In this document: positions 7,391 to 16,889 of the stretch, in pieces
Position numbering within the stretch: the stretch's first letter is position 1
How the letters are laid out: every line of letters begins with the position of its first letter
Assembly: GCF_001956045.1 (NCBI RefSeq)
Contig: NZ_MRTH01000052.1
Coordinates: 1-45,107 of the forward strand
Reading direction: 5' to 3'
Source of the DNA: Paenibacillus sp. FSL H7-0331
Lineage (GTDB): Bacteria; Bacillota; Bacilli; Paenibacillales; NBRC-103111
DNA: 45,107 nucleotides
The notes under the pieces: generated by a model
Database searches by the model: none
Seen by the model: only the letters and a program-made list of their open reading frames with translations
Told to the model about the DNA's origin: nothing
Made by a program: the position numbers and the translations under genes

Positions 7391-9013
7391 TTATCTGGTT
7401 ATCTGAATGCTTCGTGCCTCGTTATACCACTCGGTTTGACCACCAAGTTGTGTGACGATAAACGTCAGCGGTACAAAATGGATGCCATCACGCTGGAGCA
7501 TTTCCTTATCCATCTGTATTTCCTCGCCATTCACCAGGGCAGTTTGGCTTCCTGAATTCAGCTTAATCGTCGTTAAATTTACCGGGTCGATGATGGTGAC
7601 GGTTTGTGCCTCCTCGTTCCAATCCACACGCAGATCCAATTTTTCGCTGAGGAATGTGGTAGGTACCATCGCCACACCGTCTTCAAGGAACGGTTTTCTG
7701 CTGTTAGCTTTGTAACGATCGCCATCCATCAGAAGCAGCACCGTTTTTTTCGAGATGCCCAAATCGTCTTTGAGCAGCCGATACGCTTCAGAGGAAGGTG
7801 TAAAATTGCGCAGCACATCAACGGCAGTTATTCCCTTTTCCAGAACCAAAGCATCCTCATCGGCAGTCAATGGAACCAACTTGACCGGATTGTTGAGGTT
7901 CCAGTATTCCCCCGCTATCGAGATTTTGGCTGAGGAGAGACTTCCCCTCGATACCGCGTTCAATGAAGTAGCTTCAATCTCCAGATTGGATTTGCGCAGC
8001 TTCATCGTGTTGTCCACGTATAAATCTGCTTTCACACGGGTTGAATCATTTAAAAACGGCAGACTCTCCTGCAATTCCTGTTCCTTTCTGGCGTGGAGAC
8101 CGAGAAGAACAAAAACCGACAGCTGCTTGATCTCGGTATGAATCACCTCAATTGTCATATCGCGGTTTTTCAAAATATCCAGCATTCCAATGAGCGAATC
8201 CACGCTAGCCTTGCTTCCCGGCGTTTCAGGTATAGGGTAGCCTTCTAATGGATTTTGTAAGGCTTTACCGTCCTTGTTGTCCTGGATCCATTGATCCAGC
8301 TGAGGAGAGAGTATCGGGTAGAGCAGGTCGTACAACTCGCCAATTAATTGCTTCAGCGCCTTGTCATCCTGCATCAAATTGGTTACAAATGTTTTTGCCA
8401 GCGGTATCAGCTCTTTGCCTGACATCTCACCGTGTATTTTGTTAAGGGAAAGTGTCTCTCCGTTGACAACTTCCCTCACGTTTTCCACGTTCAGTTTACC
8501 TGGATTAGGGAGCTGCTTAATGAGGAAAGAGCTCAGACTATTCACAAATGGCTCAAACCTCTCTTCCATTTGTTTAACCAGAACAGGAGGGAGGTCTCCA
8601 GTGCTGGAGGAAGTCAGATCGATCACGATGGGCTTTTTGCCGCCTTCCAAAGCGATAATGACCTGTTCTTTGGTCATGTAGGTTTGAAAAGCGATTTTAT
8701 GATTGGCGATGGTGATATAGCCCGTTGAAGAAACATTCTGCGCACTATCCATTTTAATAGCGTCGTGATGGATTTCAATATGCTCTAACAGCTTCATGAC
8801 TGTCTGTTCTTTTGAAAAAGCCCTTGCCTGTGCTTGATCACCCGGAACAAGATCAAAGATTATGGTTGACTTGCCTTCCAACGACTGTGCAGTCGAAGCC
8901 TCAAAAATAGCTTTGTTAACATCCAATCCTCCAACCGCCTGACACCCGTTAAGTACCATTGGCAGTGCAATTAGCAGCGCACCGATTTTTTGTTTGCTTA
9001 AACGTCTGAACAT
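7391..9013 (-). CDS. Lipoprotein with C-terminal copper-amine-oxidase-N (stalk) domain
   Basis: The start is set at the ATG at 9013, which has AGAGGAAG upstream and opens directly into a lipoprotein signal (MFRRLSKQKIGALLIALPMV, then lipobox VLNGC), giving 540 residues. A longer frame to 9208 would overlap the regulator gene and hide the signal peptide. The body (about 25-420) is an uncharacterised extracellular region. The last 115 residues contain two stalk-type repeats (FLEDGVAMVPTTFLSEKL and QRDGIHFVPLTFIVTQLG). These are beta-rich modules common on Paenibacillus envelope proteins, with no known catalysis. It lies 89 bp after the AraC-type regulator and may be co-transcribed. It is anchored to the outer face of the membrane. 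Confidence 0.75.
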   Translation of the reverse strand: MFRRLSKQKIGALLIALPMVLNGCQAVGGLDVNKAIFEASTAQSLEGKSTIIFDLVPGDQAQARAFSKEQTVMKLLEHIEIHHDAIKMDSAQNVSSTGYITIANHKIAFQTYMTKEQVIIALEGGKKPIVIDLTSSSTGDLPPVLVKQMEERFEPFVNSLSSFLIKQLPNPGKLNVENVREVVNGETLSLNKIHGEMSGKELIPLAKTFVTNLMQDDKALKQLIGELYDLLYPILSPQLDQWIQDNKDGKALQNPLEGYPIPETPGSKASVDSLIGMLDILKNRDMTIEVIHTEIKQLSVFVLLGLHARKEQELQESLPFLNDSTRVKADLYVDNTMKLRKSNLEIEATSLNAVSRGSLSSAKISIAGEYWNLNNPVKLVPLTADEDALVLEKGITAVDVLRNFTPSSEAYRLLKDDLGISKKTVLLLMDGDRYKANSRKPFLEDGVAMVPTTFLSEKLDLRVDWNEEAQTVTIIDPVNLTTIKLNSGSQTALVNGEEIQMDKEMLQRDGIHFVPLTFIVTQLGGQTEWYNEARSIQITR

Positions 9014-9102
9014 ATGCAGCTTCCTCTTCTCTCTATGTATGCTTGAATTGACAAGTCTTATGTACATAGAATTCGAGGTCAAACAGATTTTCCCTTTTTT
9101 TC

Positions 9103-11424
9103 TCATTTCAGATCGTTGGAAGTCCTGTAGGAGCTTGGCGTCACGCCTTCGTATTTTTTGAACAGGCGGATAAAGGTACTGATGCTGTAAAATCCGACCA
9201 GGTCGCAAATATCCTTAATAAAAATTTCGTCATTGCGCAGCAGCTCCTTAGCTTTGTCCACCCGAAGCTTGTTTATATAATCCGTCAGCGTATCCCCGAC
9301 CTGCTCCTTGAAGTAACGTGACAAATAGGAGGGATGGATATCGAAGCGGGCCGATATGGTGTTGATTGACAGGTTATGATCGCGGTACTGTTCATTAATA
9401 AACTCAAGAATATCCTCCTTGAGACGAAAGTTATGGCTTTTTTTCTTCGAGTCCACATGACTGCACACCTTACCCAGAAAAAGAGTCATTCGTTCCTGCA
9501 TCGCCGATACGCTGACACCGTTCATTAGATCCTGAATCGTTGTCCTGTTCTCCTCATACAGCTCCGACTGATTCAGATTCACCTCGATCGCAGCCTTCAT
9601 CATGGTGCTGATGACGTCGAACAGCAGACAGCGGACCATATCCATCGGCAAGCTTTCTTCCGATAAATTATGCTTAATCACCTCATCCAAAATACCTTTG
9701 GCCTGTTCGTAATCGCCTGCCTTCACATGGTTGATCAACTGCTGCTCCTTCTCCAACGGATAGCTGTAGGAGTGATTGAAGCTTTGGATTTGATCGTAAA
9801 AAATAATTTTTTGCGCGCCAAGCAGCATTTTATATTCCATGGCTTCCATCGCCTCTTGATATGCAGTCGGCAGCTCAGCGACAGAACGGCGTATCGTGCT
9901 TACCGAAGCAGTGAAATATATATGAAATCGGCTGCCGATAAAACGTTGAGCTTCTTCCGTAAGCTGCAGCATCTCCTGCTTGGCTTCCTCAGTGGAAAGG
10001 TTTGAAGTGAAATTAATCGTGCAGGCCAGCATTTCGTCGATCTCTGTCATCCAACCCTGATGCTGCTGTCCGATAAGCTCCTCCACAATATTGGAAATAA
10101 TATGCCTCACAAACTCACGTTTTTTCTCGACATCGGTTTCGTCCTGACGAAAGAAGCCGCTAAAATCCTCCAAATAAATGAGCAGTACAGCAAAGTAATC
10201 CGATCTGAGCACGATTCCGTATTCCGACATGACCTCGATAACAGGGAAATCGTTCTCCACCCGTCCCTTGAGCAGCCTGACGAACAGGTTCGAGCGCAGC
10301 ACATTTTTTTGTTTTTCGATGATCCGGTTCATCTGATTGTTATGATCGAGCGTACTGTCGATGGCTTCCTCCAGATAATCGTATTCGTTCCCAACCGTAC
10401 CCGGGTCCAGCTTGGAGCGCGCGGCAACCGAGCGGACCAGCTTTCCGAGAGGATCATATTGGCGGCGGGCCATCAATACAGCGAGTACAATTCCTATCGC
10501 AAGCGCCAACAGTACCGTAAGTATCGTCAGATTACGGACGTATTCCGCCTTTTGGCTGTACAGGCGCATAGGCAGTGCATATACATACTTCCAGTTGGTC
10601 CGGTTGGATTGGATATACGACAGCATGACGTCCTCACCATCCCACTGACTACGGACAAAACCGGTTTCACCATTCAGACTCTCAAAGCTGCGAGCGGTAC
10701 CCGTTCGTTTTTCCGAGGAGGCCAGCAGTTGATTGGTACCGTCAAGAATATAGACCTTACCTTGATTGTAAGATTGGATGTTCCGAATGGCCGACAGCAG
10801 CCTCTCCTCGTTCAATTCAATAACGAGTGTAGCGAGAGGCGCATTACGAGCCTCTATCGGTAGTGATTGCGCGAACAATATTCCTGTACGAGGCTGCCCT
10901 TCTATCGGCTGCATGCTAAAAAACTGCCCTCGATACGGCTGAGCGAGAAACTGCTTCCACTCCTCATAGGTAAGACCCGAGGTGGATTGCTGCAAATCAT
11001 AATACATACGCGCATCATAATAAGACCCTTCGGTGAGCACAAAGTCACCACTGCGGAAATACACATAAAACCTGTCCACATAACGAGTCGTGTTCGTATA
11101 TAATCTGAAATCGGACAGTGCTTGCACCATCGCTATTCGTTCTTCTGGCCCGATTGTACCCGTTGAACGCATGAACTGGCGTACCTTCGAATTAAAAGCG
11201 ATCATTTCGCTTAGTCGGTAAGCATAATCGATATGACTGTCAATATCCTGCTGAAGCTGGGTCAGCAAGGCTGAATTGGCACGATTGATCTCGTCTTCAA
11301 GTACGCTGCGGGTTTGAAAGTACGCAACTAGCATCATGGCTATAGGTATCAACAGGACTGCAGCATAGGAACGAAGCCATCGGCCACGCACGCTGTTCAT
11401 TTTCAGGCCATTCAAGATGTTCAC
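9103..11424 (-). CDS. AraC-family transcriptional regulator with membrane sensor region
   Basis: A 773-residue protein with TM helices at about 19-38 and about 297-318 that enclose an extracellular sensor of roughly 260 residues. A cytoplasmic linker follows. The C-terminal 100 residues carry two helix-turn-helices of the AraC/XylS type (NLSINTISARFDIHPSYLS, and the signature DICDLVGFYSISTFIRLFKK). Such two-TM AraC proteins are typical partners of CUT1 sugar transporters in Paenibacillus, and this gene starts 32 bp after the second permease. It probably senses an extracellular glycan or its binding protein and activates the transport operon. The start is uncertain: GTG 11424, TTG 11415 or ATG 11400, with GTGGAG nearby. 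Confidence 0.88.
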   Translation of the reverse strand: MNILNGLKMNSVRGRWLRSYAAVLLIPIAMMLVAYFQTRSVLEDEINRANSALLTQLQQDIDSHIDYAYRLSEMIAFNSKVRQFMRSTGTIGPEERIAMVQALSDFRLYTNTTRYVDRFYVYFRSGDFVLTEGSYYDARMYYDLQQSTSGLTYEEWKQFLAQPYRGQFFSMQPIEGQPRTGILFAQSLPIEARNAPLATLVIELNEERLLSAIRNIQSYNQGKVYILDGTNQLLASSEKRTGTARSFESLNGETGFVRSQWDGEDVMLSYIQSNRTNWKYVYALPMRLYSQKAEYVRNLTILTVLLALAIGIVLAVLMARRQYDPLGKLVRSVAARSKLDPGTVGNEYDYLEEAIDSTLDHNNQMNRIIEKQKNVLRSNLFVRLLKGRVENDFPVIEVMSEYGIVLRSDYFAVLLIYLEDFSGFFRQDETDVEKKREFVRHIISNIVEELIGQQHQGWMTEIDEMLACTINFTSNLSTEEAKQEMLQLTEEAQRFIGSRFHIYFTASVSTIRRSVAELPTAYQEAMEAMEYKMLLGAQKIIFYDQIQSFNHSYSYPLEKEQQLINHVKAGDYEQAKGILDEVIKHNLSEESLPMDMVRCLLFDVISTMMKAAIEVNLNQSELYEENRTTIQDLMNGVSVSAMQERMTLFLGKVCSHVDSKKKSHNFRLKEDILEFINEQYRDHNLSINTISARFDIHPSYLSRYFKEQVGDTLTDYINKLRVDKAKELLRNDEIFIKDICDLVGFYSISTFIRLFKKYEGVTPSSYRTSNDLK

Positions 11425-11456
11425 GCTCCACGGACTTATGGCTTTGGCGAAAAGCT

Positions 11457-12350
11457 TTACCCTTTAATTGACCCAATCATAACACCTTTAACAAAGTATT
11501 TCTGCATAAAAGGATACACGAATAATATCGGAAGGGTAGCTACCATAATCGTCGCATACTTGATACTTTCGCCGACGGATTCGATTTCACCCGCTGAAGA
11601 CTGGTTCGTCATGTACTCCGTACTGTTCTGAATTAATATTTCCCGAAGAATTAGCTGGAGCGGATATAGATCTCGTTCACGCAAATACAGCATGGCAGAG
11701 AACCAGGCGTTCCAATGACTAACACCATAGAACAGCACCATAACCGCCATAACCGGCAGAGACAGCGGAATCACCACACGGGATAAAATCGTAAAATCGT
11801 GAGCACCATCTATTTTGGCCGATTCAACCAGACTTTCCGGTATGGAGGCGAAGGAAGTCCGCAATATAATCAGATTCCACGTAGAAATCATGCCCGGAAT
11901 AATCATCGCCAGCAGACTGTTGCCCAGATGCAGCCAATTGTTGACGAGCAGGTAAGAAGGAATCATTCCGCCCGAGAAAAACATCGTGAACACAATAAGC
12001 AGCATCACATATTTGGACCAGGGCACCCCTTTGCGGGACAGCACATACGCTCCCATACACGTGAAAATGAGGTTTAGCAAAGTGCCGAGCACTACGATAA
12101 ACAACGTATTGCCATAACCTCGGAGAATGTTCGGATTTTGAAAAACGAGCTTGTAGGCGCTCACCGTAAAGCCCTGCGGCCAAAATAGTGCCCCGGTATG
12201 AGACAGCAGCAGCCGCGAGTCGCTTAAGGAGGACATCAGGACGTATACAAACGGATACAGTGTGATGATGATCATCGCCAGCATAAACAGCCAATTGACA
12301 TATCGGAAAGCGATTTCACCTGTGCTTGTGCGGATAGTGTTCACGGACAT
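11457..12350 (-). CDS. Carbohydrate ABC transporter permease (LplC/CUT1 type)
   Basis: An inner-membrane subunit of a sugar importer, 297 residues with six predicted TM helices. The ATG at 12350 is chosen because GGGGG lies 10 nt upstream; the GTG at 12383 would overlap the previous gene. The EAA loop that docks the ATPase is visible as ESLVESAKIDGAHDFTILSR followed by VVIPLSLPVM. The C-terminus YFVKGVMIGSIKG is typical of the LplC branch. No ATPase gene is adjacent, which is usual for CUT1 systems that share one ATPase. Confidence 0.93.
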   Translation of the reverse strand: MSVNTIRTSTGEIAFRYVNWLFMLAMIIITLYPFVYVLMSSLSDSRLLLSHTGALFWPQGFTVSAYKLVFQNPNILRGYGNTLFIVVLGTLLNLIFTCMGAYVLSRKGVPWSKYVMLLIVFTMFFSGGMIPSYLLVNNWLHLGNSLLAMIIPGMISTWNLIILRTSFASIPESLVESAKIDGAHDFTILSRVVIPLSLPVMAVMVLFYGVSHWNAWFSAMLYLRERDLYPLQLILREILIQNSTEYMTNQSSAGEIESVGESIKYATIMVATLPILFVYPFMQKYFVKGVMIGSIKG

Positions 12351-12363
12351 CAATAAATCCCCC

Positions 12364-13272
12364 TTACCATAGACTGTTTTCACTCAGCTTCCGGCTGATT
12401 TTATTGGCAATAATGAGCAGCAGGAAATTCATCGCCGATTGGAACAAGCCGACGGCCGTTGCATAGCTGAACTCGAAGGTGGCGCCAAGTCCTTTGCGGT
12501 ACACGAACGTGTTAATTACATCTGCGGTAATATACGTATTCGGGTTATACAGCAAAATGATTTTCTCAAACCCGACATCAAGCATATGGCCGATTTTCAG
12601 AATGAACAAAATAATAATGATCGGTGCGATGCCAGGCAGTGTAATGTTCAGCGTCTGCCTCCACCTGTTAGCACCATCAATGCGGGACGCTTCATACAGC
12701 TCGGGATTAATGCCGGTAATGGCTGCCAAATAAATGATCGAGCCCCAGCCTACACTTTGCCAAATATCCGAGAGCACATACACAGACCGGAAATATTCAG
12801 GATGAGCCAGAAGCGCCGTACGCTCCATCCCAAAGAAATTCACAAGCAGGTCGGTAATAAAACCCTCACGCGAAACGAACTGGGTAATCATACCGCAGAT
12901 CACGATCAAGGAAATAAAATGAGGCAAATACGTGATGGTCTGAACGATACGCTTGAACAACCGCCCGGCAAGTTCGTTAATAAGCAGAGCGAAGATGATC
13001 GGTGCAGGGAATGAAAACAGCAGCTGGTACACATTGAGCAGCAGTGTGTTTTTGAGCAGACGCCAGAAATAATAGCTTTCGAAAAAACTTTGAAAATGCT
13101 TAAACCCTACCCAAGGGCTTCCTGTGAAGCCCTCAGCGATTCTGTAATCCTTGAACGCAATAATCGCCCCGTACATAGGCACATAATGAAACAGGATGTA
13201 ATACAGCAGCACAGGAAAAATCATCAGATACAAATATTTGTGTTTTCGATAATCGATCAACCAGCTTCTCAT
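12364..13272 (-). CDS. Carbohydrate ABC transporter permease (LplB/CUT1 type)
   Basis: The first permease of the transporter, 302 residues from the ATG at 13272. The AGGAG ribosome site 8 nt upstream overlaps the TAG stop of the binding-protein gene, which indicates tight coupling. N-terminal YLYLMIFPVLLYYILFHYVP is the standard LplB opening. The EAA loop is ELYEASRIDGANRWRQTLNI followed by TLPGIAP. It should form a heterodimer with the 11457-12350 product and take substrate from the lipoprotein encoded just upstream. Confidence 0.93.
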   Translation of the reverse strand: MRSWLIDYRKHKYLYLMIFPVLLYYILFHYVPMYGAIIAFKDYRIAEGFTGSPWVGFKHFQSFFESYYFWRLLKNTLLLNVYQLLFSFPAPIIFALLINELAGRLFKRIVQTITYLPHFISLIVICGMITQFVSREGFITDLLVNFFGMERTALLAHPEYFRSVYVLSDIWQSVGWGSIIYLAAITGINPELYEASRIDGANRWRQTLNITLPGIAPIIIILFILKIGHMLDVGFEKIILLYNPNTYITADVINTFVYRKGLGATFEFSYATAVGLFQSAMNFLLLIIANKISRKLSENSLW

Positions 13273-13283
13273 GAGGTTCACTC

Positions 13284-14894
13284 CTATTTCCGTTTGTTGT
13301 AACGGTCCAGAGCAGCTTGCTTGATCGCGATAGCACGCTCGATTTTCATATTTTTCAGTTGAGCCGTGTATTTGTCGAAATTGGTGATGGGTTCTGCACC
13401 CATAATGAATTTGAGGAACATCTCGCTCTGGTAAGTCGTCACTTCGGCCATAATCGCCGACAATTCGGATGCTTCCTCAGGTGTCTGACTGACGCGTGGC
13501 AGCAGCACGTCGTTCGCATTTTTCTGATGTTTACTGAACGTGACTGAAGCTTCCTTTTGCTGCTTGTAGACGTAATATTGGTCTGCATAACGATCGTCTC
13601 CAACAAGGCCGGGCGATGGCGTAGATACACGCAAGTATTTGGACATCGCTTCACCTACGGACAGCTTGTCGGGATTTTTTAGAATAAGATCCGAATATTT
13701 CGGATAGCCGCTAACCATATTGTAGGTCTGACCCTCGACACCGAATGACTTGAGCATATGGCCTTCATTGGAATAGTGATAATCGAGCCATTTAGCCGTT
13801 GCTGCTACATTTTTATTCGACGGTGTAATCCCTGCACTTCCGCCACCGCGATATTCATAAGGCTTGTTGATGAATTTGGGCTCTTCGCCTTTCTTGAGAA
13901 CCGGATAAGGTGCGCCAACGAGATCAAATTTACCGTCTTTGCCCGGCGTGCTGTTCAAGTATTTGCCCATCCCACTGCCGATGTAAGTAAATAGCGCTCC
14001 TGCGCTGCCATTCGTCACTTTAGCGTCCAGTAATTTGGCATCCTGAGTGGCAAAATCGGGATCGATCAGCCCTTCCTTGTACCACGCACTCATTTGTGTC
14101 AAATAATTTTTGTAGCCCTGCTCATAGGGACCATACTTGACGCGTCCCTGATCCATATAAAATTCATAGCCAATGCCATAGGCACCGTTAAACAGCTGCG
14201 TATTAAGATCATTCAACCGAATCGTGAACGGTGTCTTGGCCGATTTCTTCTCCTTGAACTGGCGCAGCACATTCGTCCAGTCGTCGATCGTTTCCGGTAC
14301 GGCAAGCCCCAATTCGTCGAGCCAGTCCTTGCGCAGCACCAGTCCTCCTGAAACCGCATTATTACCGATTCCTATGCCTGGGAACACATAAATGGTACCA
14401 TCGTCGGTGACGATATCCTTACGAATCTCGGGATGCTCATCCAAATATTTTTTCAGATTGGGCGCATTCTTGTCGATGACATCGTTAAGCTTGATCAGTA
14501 CCTTGTCGGAGATGGCTTTCTCAGGTCCTCCCGGGTATTTGGTGAAATCGGATTCAATTATGTTTGGCAGGTTGCCTGATGCGATCATCAGGTTGAACTG
14601 TTCGGTTTCACTGCCGATTGCAGGATGCTGAAAATCGATTTTGACTCCCGTTTTCTTCTCAAGCTCTTGATAGAAGAGCACTTCGTTAAAACTCTTTACA
14701 GACCGGGCAGCATCAGCAGGCATGGCTACCCAATACGATAGCTTGACCGGAGCGGTTGAAGCCGGGTCTGAATTAGCAGCGGAATTGGCGTTGCTGGCTT
14801 TGTCGCTTGATACGCAGCCTGCCAGCAAGCTTCCGGTCAGACCGAGTATAGCTGTATATGCAGTGATTTGTTTTTTATTTATGAGTACATTCAA
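13284..14894 (-). CDS. Extracellular solute-binding lipoprotein of a sugar ABC transporter
   Basis: About 536 residues. The TTG at 14894 has AGGAGG at 8 nt. A TTG two codons earlier (14900) is also in frame but only 2 nt from the site. The signal peptide ends in lipobox LLAGC, so the protein is a membrane-anchored receptor. Its size and motifs fit the LplA-like family of binding proteins in Paenibacillus. Substrate is unknown, and neighbouring oxidoreductases hint at a plant-derived or modified glycan. It is the first gene of the transporter operon. Confidence 0.92.
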   Translation of the reverse strand: MNVLINKKQITAYTAILGLTGSLLAGCVSSDKASNANSAANSDPASTAPVKLSYWVAMPADAARSVKSFNEVLFYQELEKKTGVKIDFQHPAIGSETEQFNLMIASGNLPNIIESDFTKYPGGPEKAISDKVLIKLNDVIDKNAPNLKKYLDEHPEIRKDIVTDDGTIYVFPGIGIGNNAVSGGLVLRKDWLDELGLAVPETIDDWTNVLRQFKEKKSAKTPFTIRLNDLNTQLFNGAYGIGYEFYMDQGRVKYGPYEQGYKNYLTQMSAWYKEGLIDPDFATQDAKLLDAKVTNGSAGALFTYIGSGMGKYLNSTPGKDGKFDLVGAPYPVLKKGEEPKFINKPYEYRGGGSAGITPSNKNVAATAKWLDYHYSNEGHMLKSFGVEGQTYNMVSGYPKYSDLILKNPDKLSVGEAMSKYLRVSTPSPGLVGDDRYADQYYVYKQQKEASVTFSKHQKNANDVLLPRVSQTPEEASELSAIMAEVTTYQSEMFLKFIMGAEPITNFDKYTAQLKNMKIERAIAIKQAALDRYNKRK

Positions 14895-14935
14895 ATTCAA
14901 GCCCTCCTATGGATAAAGCTGATATGTGTAGTTCA

Positions 14936-14941
14936 ATTATA
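14936..14941 (-). promoter_or_regulatory. Probable -10 box of the transporter operon
   Basis: A perfect TATAAT lies 42 bp upstream of the binding-protein start. No good -35 is found at 16-18 bp, as expected if an activator such as the AraC-type regulator is needed. TTGAAC lies 22-23 bp upstream. Confidence 0.4.
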
Positions 14942-15005
14942 AAACGGTTAAGCAGAAAAGCTATGTTCAATTGATGATAGGCCTGTGCAAATGATGACAA
15001 TCCGC

Positions 15006-16889
15006 CTAATGAACCGCGCTCTCTTCTGCCTGCCATTGGGCAAATCGCTCATTAACGATACGTCGAATCGTACCTGCCATATCAAAGTCAAGATCCTTGG
15101 TCGGCTTCATTGTCACCATGATCGAAAAGTCCGGTTCGCTGACAAGGGGGCCTATCGTCTTGATGATTGCGGCACGTACTCCCCGATTCCGCTCGGCAAT
15201 CCGAAACAGCGCCATCAGCGAGAACGAAAAGTATTGGAAAAAGTATTCATCGTCATGATTGATAAACTCAACATCCGTAGACAAATTAACAAATTGCTCG
15301 CGGCTGTGTATAATCTCGAGCAGCTCGGGCACGATTTCCATATCACCAAGCAAGCCGAGTAAATAAATCGAAGCGTAGCCACGAACCTGATTATATTTGC
15401 GGCTCGTTCTTGGAACAAACGTATCCCGTTCCCTCATGATTTCCCTGAGCACAGGGATAGCCGCTGCATCTCCCTGCAAAGCCAGTGCGAAAGCGCTGTG
15501 CCTTCGCAGGTTTTCGTCCTCCTGCTGTGTCACCCATTCTCTGAGTGAAGCGTTGATGGCAGCTCCTTCTCTTCGGGACGACCATATTGCAATTCCGGGT
15601 CTGATCGAAGCCAAGCCTTCCTGGATCGTTTCGTGATCGGTTATCCAGGACACGATCGTATTCTGATCGTCCTGTGTCGACATGCTGTCCTTCATCCCGA
15701 AATGATTGGAAGGATTCAGGCAGCCGTTTTCGAGCAGTAGTGGACGAAGCTGCTCGTAATCTATGGAGTGAAGCGATTGCTTCTCGCTGATCGCAACGTA
15801 AGCGGCCAATGCCGCTGCCTCACCACATTTCTGCATGTCGCGTTTCATCCGAACGCAGGAAGCCAGATCGTGATCAACACCAAGCGCACGTCCAGCCACA
15901 AGCACATTATCAAAGCCTTGCGGAATAAGGGCACCAAGCGGAATAGGTACCGATATGGTAATCCCCCACAGGCTGGCAGCAACGGCCCAATCCTGCTGCA
16001 GCACGCTTTCAAAGGCAATGTCCTTGTTATGATTATCCATATTGGAATAAGCATACAGCAAAGGCTGCGACGACAATCGGTCATTCAGTACATCGGCGAA
16101 CGTCACCTGCTCTTCCGCACGGATGAATCGGCCCTCGCGAATACCAAGCTGAGGTGCCAGCTTCAGAAATTTACGAGATTCATCGAACTGTTCAGGGAGA
16201 TGCGTCGGCATGCAGGCGGATTGCATAATAGCTTGTGTCAGCTCATTGTCCTGCGTCTGATCGACATAGCCCGAATCTGTATAAAAAGCTCTTACCACGT
16301 CGTTCTGGACAGATACGATAGGATGGGAATAAGGCTGCATTTTTCCGTCTACAGGTCGACCTGGCGGCAGCATCGCAGCTCCAAACATCGCACATACCTC
16401 GGCATCTCCAGACGCATCGATCAGCATGCGGCAGCCTGCTTCCTCTACCCCGCTCGGCCCGACCCAGCGTACGCCTTGGACAGTTGATCCTTCCAGATAA
16501 GCTCCAATGACAGCACACTCATAACGTACGGACACCCCGGCCTCCAGACAACGCTGCTCCAGTACATATTTCTTCAGCTCCGCATTGACACCGCCCGCTT
16601 TCGTGAAACCAACGGAATCAAGCTGCTGCACCTGCTTGTCAATTTCCTCAAACAGCCCGCCTTTGGAGCCATAGTAATAGCCAACAACTGCGCCAATCGT
16701 TCCGGCGCCGCCCATGGCATTCAGCCGCTCCAATCCCAGCACGCGAAGTCCCTTGCTGGCAGCAGTCAGTGCTGCTATCGCTCCCGCTGTACCTAATCCG
16801 ACCACGATAAGATCATAGGTTTGTTGAAATAATCGATTCTCTACCTGTACAGGGACAGCAGCCCCTTGCTCACGCTGCATAAGGATCAT
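15006..16889 (-). CDS. FAD-dependent oxidoreductase with C-terminal HEAT-like repeats
   Basis: A 627-residue flavoprotein of the FAD_oxidored type. The dinucleotide-binding fold begins YDLIVVGLGTAGAIAALTAA, with the following ERLNAMGGAG. A second FAD contact is LIDASGDAEVCAMFGAAMLP, and GFDNVLVAGRALGVDHDLAS follows at about 335. Residues about 455-560 contain alpha-helical HEAT-like repeats (HSAFALALQGDAAAIPVLRE; YASIYLLGLLGDMEIVPELL), an unusual extension. The ATG overlaps the stop of the upstream gene by 4 bp (ATGA), so the two are translationally coupled and probably form a pair. Substrate is unknown. Related proteins occur in polysaccharide-use clusters, and the sugar transporter starts 112 bp downstream. 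Confidence 0.85.
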   Translation of the reverse strand: MILMQREQGAAVPVQVENRLFQQTYDLIVVGLGTAGAIAALTAASKGLRVLGLERLNAMGGAGTIGAVVGYYYGSKGGLFEEIDKQVQQLDSVGFTKAGGVNAELKKYVLEQRCLEAGVSVRYECAVIGAYLEGSTVQGVRWVGPSGVEEAGCRMLIDASGDAEVCAMFGAAMLPPGRPVDGKMQPYSHPIVSVQNDVVRAFYTDSGYVDQTQDNELTQAIMQSACMPTHLPEQFDESRKFLKLAPQLGIREGRFIRAEEQVTFADVLNDRLSSQPLLYAYSNMDNHNKDIAFESVLQQDWAVAASLWGITISVPIPLGALIPQGFDNVLVAGRALGVDHDLASCVRMKRDMQKCGEAAALAAYVAISEKQSLHSIDYEQLRPLLLENGCLNPSNHFGMKDSMSTQDDQNTIVSWITDHETIQEGLASIRPGIAIWSSRREGAAINASLREWVTQQEDENLRRHSAFALALQGDAAAIPVLREIMRERDTFVPRTSRKYNQVRGYASIYLLGLLGDMEIVPELLEIIHSREQFVNLSTDVEFINHDDEYFFQYFSFSLMALFRIAERNRGVRAAIIKTIGPLVSEPDFSIMVTMKPTKDLDFDMAGTIRRIVNERFAQWQAEESAVH

